From Neptunicoccus cionae (lineage in GTDB: Bacteria > Pseudomonadota > Alphaproteobacteria > Rhodobacterales > Rhodobacteraceae), in contig NZ_BMKA01000001.1 of NCBI RefSeq assembly GCF_014643735.1, forward strand, positions 1,054,001-1,118,000: DNA of 64,000 bases, given 5' to 3'. Shown here piece by piece: positions 48,932 to 55,837 of this stretch; the first letter of the stretch is position 1, and every line of letters starts with the position of its first letter. Under the pieces are notes generated by a model that made no database searches, was not told where the DNA came from, and was given only the letters and a program-made list of their open reading frames with translations. The translations under genes were made by a program, and so were the position numbers.

Positions 48932-51019
48932 ATGAGCCGCCGCCCCGAAATTCTTTTCCCGCTTTTTGCGGATCTGACCATGCTGGAGGGTATCGGTCCG
49001 AAATCTGCACAGAATTACGCTAAAATTGACATCAACCGTCCACGTGATTTGCTGTTCCTGCTCCCTCACAGTTTGATTAATCGCCAGATCCGCGCCAGTA
49101 TACTTGAGGTCGAAGCGCCTGCGGTGGTGACGGTCGAGATTGTCGTCGGCATTCACACCCCGAACGCGATCAAAGGGCGTCCATACAGGGTGACGGTTCA
49201 GGACAGTCAAACCAGTTTTCAACTGGTGTTTTTCCACGCGCGCTCTGACTGGCTGCGAGAGCAACTGCCAAGCGGTCAAAAACGGGTGGTGTCTGGCAAG
49301 ATCGAAATGTTCGACAGCGTCGCCCAAATGGTCCATCCCGATTACATCCTGCCGCCGGACGCTGCGGGCACGATCCCTGCCAACGAACCGCTTTACCCTC
49401 TGACCGCCGGCGTCAGCCAAAAGCAGGTGTTTCGTGCAGCCCGTTCAGCCTTGCGGCTTTTACCTGATATGGAGGAGTGGATTACGCCGTCGGTAATCAC
49501 CAAATTTGGATGGCCATCCTGGAAGGCCGCAGTCGAAACGGCCCATGCGCCCACATCCCAAGCGGATGTTCAAATAACCTCACCTTCGCGTGCACGGTTG
49601 GCCTACGACGAATTTTTTGCCCATCAGATTACCCTTGCGCTGGCGCGTAATTCTCAGCGGCGGTCCTCTGGTTTGGCGACCAAAGGTACGGGAGCTTTGC
49701 GCAATAAGGTATTGAAATCACTGCCCTATGCGCCAACAAATGCACAGTTGCGGGCCTTTTCGGAAATCACAGAAGATATGGCGAGCAAGCGCAAGATGAA
49801 CCGCCTTTTGCAAGGGGATGTGGGGTCCGGAAAAACGCTCGTCGCTTTGATCGCGCTATTGGCTGCGGTGGAATCCGGGGGGCAAGGAGTGCTGATGGCG
49901 CCGACGGAAATTCTCGCGCGCCAACATGTTGAGGGGCTGCAGCCACTGGCATCCGAGGCAGGGGTCGTGTTGGAACTGTTGACCGGACGGGATAGCGGAG
50001 CAGAGCGCCGTAAGAAACTCGAAGCTTTGGCCAAAGGCAATATACAAATACTTGTTGGTACACACGCGGTCTTCCAGAAAGACGTTCAATTTCAAGACCT
50101 TCGGCTGGCCGTAATTGACGAGCAGCACCGCTTTGGGGTGCGTCAGCGGCTGGACCTTGGCGCCAAAGGGGCGGCTGTGGACGTTTTGGTCATGACGGCA
50201 ACGCCAATCCCGCGCTCGTTGGAGCTGGCGAACTACGGTGATATGGATGTCTCGGTACTTGATGAGAAACCGGCTGGCCGCAAACCGATAGACACAGTTT
50301 TGGTGTCCAATAAGCGACTTGAGGAGGTCGTAACGCACCTGCGAAATGCAATTTCAGAGGGGCGGCAGGCCTATTGGGTGTGTCCACTAGTGGGCGAAAG
50401 CGAGACAAAGGATTGGGCGGCAACTGAAGAACGGTATCGCTTGCTTCGTCTTGCTCTTGGCGAAGAAAATGTCGGAATGGTTCATGGGCAGATGCCTGCT
50501 GCGGACAAAGACGCTGCTATGGCGGATTTTGTGACTGGTCGCAGCAAAGTTCTGGTCGCCACGACAGTGATTGAGGTCGGGGTGAACGTCCCGACCGCAA
50601 GCATCATGGTGATTGAGCAGGCCGAAAGTTTTGGGCTGGCGCAGTTGCACCAGTTACGGGGGCGTGTGGGCCGCGGGTCCGAGGCGTCAACTTGCCTGTT
50701 GATGTACGGCACCCTTGGCAAAACTGCAGAACGCCGCCTGAAAACCATGCGGGATACCAATGACGGCTTCCGCATCGCGGATGAAGATCTTAAAATCCGC
50801 GGGGCCGGTGACGTTCTGGGAGTTGCACAGTCGGGGTTGCCACGGTTCCGGATAGCGAATTTGGAACGCCAATCCGAGTTGATGAAAACGGCGCAAGATG
50901 ACGCCCGTTTGTTGCTGGGGGAAGATCCCGATCTGACGTCAAAACGGGGGCAGGCGGCGCGTGTTCTCCTCTATCTAATGGAACAAGAAAAATCTTTTCG
51001 TTACATATCAGTTGGTTAG
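48932..51019 (+). CDS. recG: ATP-dependent DNA helicase RecG
   Basis: Remodels stalled replication forks and Holliday junctions; 695 residues. N-terminal wedge domain (about 1-160), helicase motifs GDVGSGKTLVALIAL (about 292-306), DEQHRFGV (motif II variant), TATPIPRSLEL and the TRG region HQLRGRVGRGSEASTCLL. Nine bases after ligA, so probably co-transcribed. Its stop is followed within 12 nt by the CtrA and LexA sites of the next gene. Confidence 0.97.
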   Translation: MSRRPEILFPLFADLTMLEGIGPKSAQNYAKIDINRPRDLLFLLPHSLINRQIRASILEVEAPAVVTVEIVVGIHTPNAIKGRPYRVTVQDSQTSFQLVFFHARSDWLREQLPSGQKRVVSGKIEMFDSVAQMVHPDYILPPDAAGTIPANEPLYPLTAGVSQKQVFRAARSALRLLPDMEEWITPSVITKFGWPSWKAAVETAHAPTSQADVQITSPSRARLAYDEFFAHQITLALARNSQRRSSGLATKGTGALRNKVLKSLPYAPTNAQLRAFSEITEDMASKRKMNRLLQGDVGSGKTLVALIALLAAVESGGQGVLMAPTEILARQHVEGLQPLASEAGVVLELLTGRDSGAERRKKLEALAKGNIQILVGTHAVFQKDVQFQDLRLAVIDEQHRFGVRQRLDLGAKGAAVDVLVMTATPIPRSLELANYGDMDVSVLDEKPAGRKPIDTVLVSNKRLEEVVTHLRNAISEGRQAYWVCPLVGESETKDWAATEERYRLLRLALGEENVGMVHGQMPAADKDAAMADFVTGRSKVLVATTVIEVGVNVPTASIMVIEQAESFGLAQLHQLRGRVGRGSEASTCLLMYGTLGKTAERRLKTMRDTNDGFRIADEDLKIRGAGDVLGVAQSGLPRFRIANLERQSELMKTAQDDARLLLGEDPDLTSKRGQAARVLLYLMEQEKSFRYISVG

Positions 51020-51030
51020 CATGGAATTGG

Positions 51031-51045
51031 TTAAGAACTCGTTAA
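51031..51045. promoter_or_regulatory. CtrA-type site TTAA-N7-TTAA
   Basis: Exact TTAA-GAACTCG-TTAA, 85 nt before the start of the small membrane protein gene and immediately left of its LexA boxes. The third such site seen in the intergenic parts of the window. Confidence 0.6.
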
Positions 51046-51047
51046 GT

Positions 51048-51109
51048 GTTCCTATTTAGTTCTTGCAACAGTGGAACATTTGCGGAACATTGTGGGAACT
51101 GACGAGAAC
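51048..51109 (+). promoter_or_regulatory. extended SOS operator: one forward and one four-unit reverse LexA array
   Basis: Forward box GTTC-CTATTTA-GTTC at 51048-51062. Then GAAC units at 51074, 51085, 51096 and 51106 with spacers of 7, 7 and 6 nt, giving two exact boxes in the opposite orientation plus a near one. This is the densest LexA array in the window, richer than those of lexA or uvrA, and lies 21-82 nt before the small gene at 51130. Confidence 0.92.
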
Positions 51110-51129
51110 ATAACCATTGAGGTCTGACT

Positions 51130-51255
51130 ATGATCCGCGACATGATCCGAATTTTAAATGCTAACTCTGCCACTGTCCTTGAAGATATTGTGGGCGTTTG
51201 TGCCATTTTTGTGATGTTGGTCGTGGTTTTGCACCTCCCCGGTTACACCCTCTAA
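51130..51255 (+). CDS. SOS-controlled small membrane protein
   Basis: 41 residues, too short for ordinary gene calling. ATG at 51130 follows a GAGG site at seven bases. The first 17 residues (MIRDMIRILNANSATVL) form a basic, possibly amphipathic head; residues 18-37 (EDIVGVCAIFVMLVVVLHLP) make one membrane span; the tail is GYTL. Upstream lie a CtrA-type site and four GTTC/GAAC box pairs; downstream is a run of hairpins ending in a terminator. Regulation and topology resemble SOS-induced cell-division inhibitor SidA or toxin TisB, but I see no sequence similarity to either. Coding is supported by start, ribosome site, hydrophobicity and context. Confidence 0.8.
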   Translation: MIRDMIRILNANSATVLEDIVGVCAIFVMLVVVLHLPGYTL

Positions 51256-51285
51256 GCTCTGTCCGCGGTTGTAAGGCTGCACTTG

Positions 51286-51356
51286 GGTATCTGGATGCCT
51301 CGTCCTTGTGATACCTGCCGTCCCCTTGACGGCCCAGAGACGTTGCCCCGTCTCTG
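51286..51356 (+). ncRNA. three consecutive hairpins in the 3' region of the SOS small gene
   Basis: GGTATC/GATACC (51286-51291, 51310-51315), GCCGTC/GACGGC (51317-51322, 51328-51333) and CAGAGACG/CGTCTCTG (51335-51342, 51349-51356) are perfect stems placed end to end. The same stretch contains a 23-codon frame from 51295 with a CDTC motif (MPRPCDTCRPLDG...) but no ribosome site. A structured 3' UTR or processed small RNA is the simplest reading. Confidence 0.5.
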
Positions 51357-51389
51357 TCGTGCCTGAAATCTGACACCGCACACCTTTTA

Positions 51390-51422
51390 CGCCGCGCCCA
51401 CAAAGGTTGCGGCGTTTTTTTT
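51390..51422 (+). terminator. intrinsic terminator of the SOS small gene
   Basis: 6-bp stem CGCCGC/GCGGCG (51390-51395, 51409-51414) followed by eight T residues on the plus strand. It ends the roughly 300-nt unit that starts at the SOS operator and protects the convergent scaffold gene. Confidence 0.9.
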
Positions 51423-51442
51423 GGCGTGAGTTAACAGTATTT

Positions 51443-51889
51443 TTACGCGGCTTGGGATAAGCTTTCTATGGCAGTAACGGTTGCATCAAACGCCAAAAGG
51501 ATAGAGGCATGCCGATTTTTATAGGCCTTGGCTGGCTGTAAGACTTCTAACCCGTCAAACGGCGCATCGGGGACTGGACCGTCGGATTTCAACATCGCGG
51601 CCAATTGGTCGCGTCCGGTTCTGATGGTTTCAAGGGTCTGCCCCATAACCGCGCCGCCCAGTACACTGGCCGAGGCTTGTCCCAATGCACAGGCTTTTAC
51701 ATCCTGTCCAAAGTCGGAAACCACACCGTCTTTCATGCAAACATCTACAGTTACGGTAGAGCCACATAAAGGAGACCGCTTCATTTCACTTGCATCTGGT
51801 GCTTCCAGCCGTTCAGAATGGGGAATATCCGCCGCCAGCGCCAGTATCCGGTTCGAGTAGAGTTTTACCATTTCGGATGCGTCAGTCAT
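51443..51889 (-). CDS. IscU/NifU-like iron-sulfur scaffold, one ligand Cys missing
   Basis: 148 residues of the IscU-like N-terminal family. The first ligand region is LCGSTV (Cys42), the second ACALGQASAS (Cys66); where IscU has HCS near the C-terminus this protein reads KNRHASILLAFDA, so the third Cys is Ala. A further Cys lies at DVCMKDG. Many alphaproteobacterial paralogues share this form; whether it holds a cluster is uncertain. Convergent with the SOS small gene, divergent from hisI. Confidence 0.8.
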   Translation of the reverse strand: MTDASEMVKLYSNRILALAADIPHSERLEAPDASEMKRSPLCGSTVTVDVCMKDGVVSDFGQDVKACALGQASASVLGGAVMGQTLETIRTGRDQLAAMLKSDGPVPDAPFDGLEVLQPAKAYKNRHASILLAFDATVTAIESLSQAA

Positions 51890-51967
51890 CGCGCAGCCCT
51901 TCTATTTCTCGTGTTACCTCTATAATTAGGCTTCAACCCCAGTTTTGGAAAGAGGAACCGGTCCGAG

Positions 51968-52327
51968 ATGGAAAATTTTGATCCAGCCACACTGAAATTT
52001 GATGATCGCGGGCTGTTGCCAGCCATCGCGCAACAACACGACACGGGCGAGGTGCTTATGCTTGCCTGGATGAACGCCGAAGCGGTTGCAAAAACACTTG
52101 AAACCGGTCGCGTGACGTATTGGTCGCGGTCGCGCGCTTCATTCTGGATCAAAGGGGAAACCTCGGGGCACACACAAAAACTGGTCGATATGCGGATCGA
52201 CTGCGATCGGGATTGCATTTTGGTGATGGTGGATCAGGAAGGGGCAGCGTGCCACACAAACCGTCGAAGCTGTTTTTACACCAGTGTGACCGATGGTGAA
52301 GTGGAGTTGTTAAAGCCTATGGCGTGA
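51968..52327 (+). CDS. hisI: phosphoribosyl-AMP cyclohydrolase
   Basis: Third step of histidine synthesis; 119 residues, single-function (no HisE fusion). Zinc and magnesium ligands are in the [27 protein letters not shown] segment (about 78-104), with [17 protein letters not shown] before it. Its last 11 nt overlap the convergent gluQRS. No other his gene is in the window. Confidence 0.96.
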   Translation: MENFDPATLKFDDRGLLPAIAQQHDTGEVLMLAWMNAEAVAKTLETGRVTYWSRSRASFWIKGETSGHTQKLVDMRIDCDRDCILVMVDQEGAACHTNRRSCFYTSVTDGEVELLKPMA

Positions 52328-53168
52328 CAGCGGCGCGAATGTCTTCCGGCGTCCAGCCAGCATCGCGTAACGTGCGCAGCGCCAGTGCATCGTGACGTTT
52401 GGCCAAGCGTTTGCCCGTGTCATCGCGGATTAACCGGTGATGGCGATACAGGGGTGTTGGTAGAGACAACAAGTTTTGAAGCAAAACGTGGATCGGGGTG
52501 GCCGGTGCCATATCTGAACCACGTGTCACATGGGTGATGCCTTGTGCGCCGTCATCTACCACCACTGCAAGATGATATGATGTGCCAATGTCACGCCGTG
52601 CCAACACTATGTCACCGCAGCACTCGACTAGGTATTCATCAGATAAGGGGTGGAACCCTGCATTTTCACCAATTTCGATGTAGCCTGCGTCCGCCCGTTC
52701 GCCGAGCATTGCAACAGCTTTGCGCATGTCAAGACGCACGGCATCCGCGTCGGTTCTATGCGTCATGGATCGGGCACAACAGGTGCGGGGATAGATGACG
52801 CCGTCCGGACCGAATTGTTGCGCGGCGCCTTCTTGCGGTGCGCTAAGCGCTTCGGCAATATCGCGGCGGGTGCAGGAACAGGGGTAACATAACTCCATGT
52901 TTACAAGCCGGTTCAGCGCTTCGTCGTAAAAATCCATCCGTTCCGACTGACGCAACGCCGGCTCTTCCCACTTCAGTCCAAGCCATCGCAGGTCTTCATA
53001 GATGGCAGCTTCAAATTCCGGTTTGGAGCGCTCGGTATCGATGTCCTCAATCCGCAGAAGGAACCGGCCATTCTGTGCTATTGCCCCGCCATGGGCTGTC
53101 AGCGCAGAAAAGCCGTGACCGAGGTGGAGGAAACCGGTGGGCGAGGGGGCGAATCTTTCAACAACCAT
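52317..53168 (-). CDS. gluQRS: glutamyl-Q tRNA(Asp) synthetase
   Basis: Attaches glutamate to the queuosine base of tRNA(Asp); 283 residues. It is a GltX paralogue lacking the anticodon-binding half: HIGH motif HLGHGFSAL near 16-24, zinc ligands in [11 protein letters not shown] near 97-107 and TCCARS near 130, and [10 protein letters not shown] near 253-262 in place of KMSKS. The ATG at 53168 has GGGAGG six bases upstream; a GTG two codons earlier is too close. Downstream of trmFO by 36 nt. Confidence 0.93.
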   Translation of the reverse strand: MVVERFAPSPTGFLHLGHGFSALTAHGGAIAQNGRFLLRIEDIDTERSKPEFEAAIYEDLRWLGLKWEEPALRQSERMDFYDEALNRLVNMELCYPCSCTRRDIAEALSAPQEGAAQQFGPDGVIYPRTCCARSMTHRTDADAVRLDMRKAVAMLGERADAGYIEIGENAGFHPLSDEYLVECCGDIVLARRDIGTSYHLAVVVDDGAQGITHVTRGSDMAPATPIHVLLQNLLSLPTPLYRHHRLIRDDTGKRLAKRHDALALRTLRDAGWTPEDIRAAVTP

Positions 53169-53204
53169 TTCCACCTCCCTTCCTGTTGTTCAAATCTAAC
53201 TGAC

Positions 53205-54557
53205 CTATTGTTCAGCGCCAAGCCAACCTTGCCAGTCCGCTTTGGCTCGATCCGTGTAGGCTTTGTAACGGTCTTTCCTGTTCCGCCGCCCGCCTTTGAC
53301 GTTGTCCACCGGTGGGAAAAGACCGAAGTTTACGTTCATAGGTTGGAAGGTTTTCGCATCCGCGCCGCCGGTGATATGCGTCACAAGTGCGCCCATCGCG
53401 GTGGTTTGTGGCACCGATTCGAGCGTTTTGCCTTTTGCCTCGGCGACGGCAAGACGACCCGCGAGCAGACCCATCGCGGCACTTTCAACATAGCCCTCTA
53501 CGCCGGAAATCTGGCCTGCAAAGCGAATATCTGGCCGGTTTTTCAAGCGCATCTGCTGGTCCAGCAGGCGTGGTGAGTTGATGAAGGTGTTGCGATGGAT
53601 GCCGCCCAGTCGGGCGAAACGCGCGTTTTCGAGACCGGGGATCAGGGCAAAGGCCGCAGCCTGTTCGCCGTATTTCATCTTCGTTTGAAATCCCACGATA
53701 TTGAACAACGTGCCAAGCGCATTATCCCGGCGCAGTTGCACCACAGCATAGGGTTTCACGTCGGGTTGATGGGGATTGGTCAGCCCGACAGGCTTCATTG
53801 GCCCGAACCGCAGGGTTTCGCGGCCCCGTTCAGCCATAACTTCGATGGGCAGGCAGCCGTCAAAATAGGGCGTGTCTTTTTCCCAATCTTTAAACTCGGT
53901 TTTGCCGGAGTCCAGCAACGCATCGATGAATGCCTCATAGGTCTCTTTGTCCATCGGACAGTTGAGATAGGCCGTGCGCTCTTCTTCGGTTTCACCCTTG
54001 TCATAGCGGGATTGAAACCACGCTTTGGACATATCAATACTATCCGCGTAGACAATCGGCGCGATGGCATCAAAGAACGCCAGAGAGCTTTCGTCGGTTA
54101 CGGACAGGATCGATTGCGCCAGTGCCGATGACGTCAGCGGTCCAGTGGCGATGATTGTTTGCCCCCAGTCCTGCGGTGGAATTTCAGAAACTTCGCCCCG
54201 TTCTAGTGTGACCAACGGGTGATTCAGCAATCGTTCTGTAACAGCTTGCGCAAAGGGTTCGCGGTCCACAGCAAGAGCGCCGCCAGCAGGGAGCTTGTGC
54301 TGTTCTGCCATCTCCATAATCAGGCTGCCTGCCTCGCGCATCTCCCAATGCAGCAATCCGACGGCATTTGCCTCATGATCGTCCGAGCGGAAAGAATTGG
54401 AACAAACCAGCTCTGCCAGATTGTCGGTTTGATGCGCGAAAGTGCCCACTTCGGGGCGCATTTCATGGATAACGACGGGCTGTCCCGCCTGAACGGCTTG
54501 CCAAGCTGCTTCGCTGCCGGCCATACCGCCGCCGATGATGTGAATAGGTTTGCTCAT
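53205..54557 (-). CDS. trmFO: methylenetetrahydrofolate--tRNA-(uracil-5-)-methyltransferase TrmFO
   Basis: FAD- and folate-dependent formation of m5U54 in tRNA; 450 residues. FAD-binding [11 protein letters not shown] at 8-18; the catalytic Cys regions are [13 protein letters not shown] (about 51-63) and [13 protein letters not shown] (about 213-225). The ATG at 54557 excludes 31 codons of unrelated upstream frame. Forms a leftward tRNA-modification pair with gluQRS. Confidence 0.95.
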   Translation of the reverse strand: MSKPIHIIGGGMAGSEAAWQAVQAGQPVVIHEMRPEVGTFAHQTDNLAELVCSNSFRSDDHEANAVGLLHWEMREAGSLIMEMAEQHKLPAGGALAVDREPFAQAVTERLLNHPLVTLERGEVSEIPPQDWGQTIIATGPLTSSALAQSILSVTDESSLAFFDAIAPIVYADSIDMSKAWFQSRYDKGETEEERTAYLNCPMDKETYEAFIDALLDSGKTEFKDWEKDTPYFDGCLPIEVMAERGRETLRFGPMKPVGLTNPHQPDVKPYAVVQLRRDNALGTLFNIVGFQTKMKYGEQAAAFALIPGLENARFARLGGIHRNTFINSPRLLDQQMRLKNRPDIRFAGQISGVEGYVESAAMGLLAGRLAVAEAKGKTLESVPQTTAMGALVTHITGGADAKTFQPMNVNFGLFPPVDNVKGGRRNRKDRYKAYTDRAKADWQGWLGAEQ

Positions 54558-54603
54558 GCATCCGCATTTAGGACAGGTCGCAGGGAATGGAAAGGGGCTT
54601 AGT

Positions 54604-54760
54604 GTTCCCACTGCGGTAGGGGTTCGCAGTGGGAACGGGTAAACTGCCAAAAAAGGCAGAATTGGACCCAGTAGATGGGTAGCGGGTCCAATTACCCTCC
54701 TAACAAGACGGGATACTGACGCGAGGGTAAAGCGCTAAAGATGCAAAGGCGGGTTTGCAT
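54604..54760. ncRNA. strongly folded intergenic region, candidate structured RNA
   Basis: The 293-nt gap between trmFO and the LysR gene contains four inverted repeats. GTTCCCACTGCG/CGCAGTGGGAAC (54604-54615, 54625-54636, 12 bp) and CTGCC/GGCAG around six A (54644-54659) come first. Then AATTGGACCC/GGGTCCAATT (54660-54669, 54684-54693, 10 bp) and ATGCAAA/TTTGCAT (54741-54747, 54754-54760). GGGTAA (54637-54642) can also pair with TTACCC (54692-54697), giving a three-way junction. The strand is uncertain; both neighbours are on the minus strand. No known family recognised. Confidence 0.5.
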
Positions 54761-54850
54761 TTATCAAGAGTGCGCAAGAAATTTTAGGGAGATCACGTAT
54801 AATGCTAAAGTGGAGCAGCATGCCTGTCAATTCATTGAATAGAATTGAAT

Positions 54851-55684
54851 CTATTCGGTCATTGTCGCAAAGGACTGTTCCAGCCATCGGCAGGTGCTGC
54901 GTAACACTACGTCTTCTTTACGGGTTTCGTGATAAAGCAACCATAGTTCCCTAAGACGCATTTCCTCATAAGGTTGCAAAAGCTCAAGCTCTTTCGCCTC
55001 TTTTGCCATGACCTCTGGAAGAATGCCGGGTTGTCCGGTCAATCTGATCGCCTGTAAAATCGCCTGAAACGATGACATTCGCAGCTTTGGTTCCCGTGCG
55101 AATACAGCCAGACCGTTCTTCATCTCGGGCGTCCAGTCCAGATCAAAAGTCAGCCCAATCCAGTCCTGCGAATTGTAATTTTTGGGCCCGTACACCCCCA
55201 TGCGAATGTCTGCGATGCGATGTGCCACAAGGCGGCCTTCGGTCGGTCGGGTCAGACGCAGGGCGATATCCGCTTCACCGTAGGCAAGGCTGACACGGTT
55301 GTTGTTACCGCTCAGTTCCAATGTGACATTGGGGTGCTGACAGGTGAACGCATTGAGGGATTTGCTGAGCACCGTTGACACAAGAAAATCAAGCGCGGTG
55401 ACACGGACAGTCTGGGTCGTCTGCAGGCCGGACGGAGTTGTCGCATGGAAGGAGCGCAGGTCATCACTGAAACCGGCTGCCAGTTCGAATAGCCTGCGGC
55501 CTTCGGTAGTCAGTTCCCATTCGGCGCCGGATTTTTGAAACAAAAGTGTGTTGGCGGTTTCATTCAGTCGCTTGATCCTACGTGAAACTGTGGCGGTGTT
55601 GGTGCGCAAGTGAAGGGCGGCTTTTGACATGGTTCCGTAGCGCGCCAAGGCCACCACAAACCGCAAATCATCCCAATTTTCCAT
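54851..55684 (-). CDS. LysR-family transcriptional regulator
   Basis: 277 residues. N-terminal winged helix (about 1-62, WDDLRFVVALARYGTMSKAALHLRTNTATVSRRIKRL) and a short LysR substrate domain (about 85-270). The helix-turn-helix variant resembles the subgroup that opens with ENWDDLRFV. ATG at 55684 was chosen over one six codons earlier. The palindrome GGTTCG-N6-CGAACC at 55721-55738 lies 36 nt upstream and may be its own operator. Target unknown. Confidence 0.85.
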   Translation of the reverse strand: MENWDDLRFVVALARYGTMSKAALHLRTNTATVSRRIKRLNETANTLLFQKSGAEWELTTEGRRLFELAAGFSDDLRSFHATTPSGLQTTQTVRVTALDFLVSTVLSKSLNAFTCQHPNVTLELSGNNNRVSLAYGEADIALRLTRPTEGRLVAHRIADIRMGVYGPKNYNSQDWIGLTFDLDWTPEMKNGLAVFAREPKLRMSSFQAILQAIRLTGQPGILPEVMAKEAKELELLQPYEEMRLRELWLLYHETRKEDVVLRSTCRWLEQSFATMTE

Positions 55685-55720
55685 CACGCAACCGCCATAC
55701 ACACAAGTAATGCCAAACGC

Positions 55721-55738
55721 GGTTCGGTAATTCGAACC
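55721..55738. promoter_or_regulatory. perfect palindrome upstream of the LysR gene
   Basis: GGTTCG-GTAATT-CGAACC, 6-bp arms with a 6-nt spacer, 36 nt before the LysR start. The placement fits a regulator-binding site; the neighbouring CCCCGC/GCGGGG pair (55739-55744, 55763-55768) could form an adjacent hairpin. Confidence 0.45.
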
Positions 55739-55783
55739 CCCCGCATGGCAGTTTGAACGTAGGCGGGGATCTGTAAATCGTCA

Positions 55784-55820
55784 AGAAAAGGAGCCGATAT
55801 CAACCCCTTTTCTATTTTTT
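55784..55820 (+). terminator. terminator-like hairpin downstream of gyrA
   Basis: AGAAAAGG/CCTTTTCT (55784-55791, 55806-55813), 8 bp, followed by ATTTTTT on the plus strand. It lies 18 nt beyond the gyrA stop, but the T-run faces rightward transcription; on the gyrA strand only the stem is available. Confidence 0.6.
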
Positions 55821-55837
55821 ATCAAATAAATCTGCGT

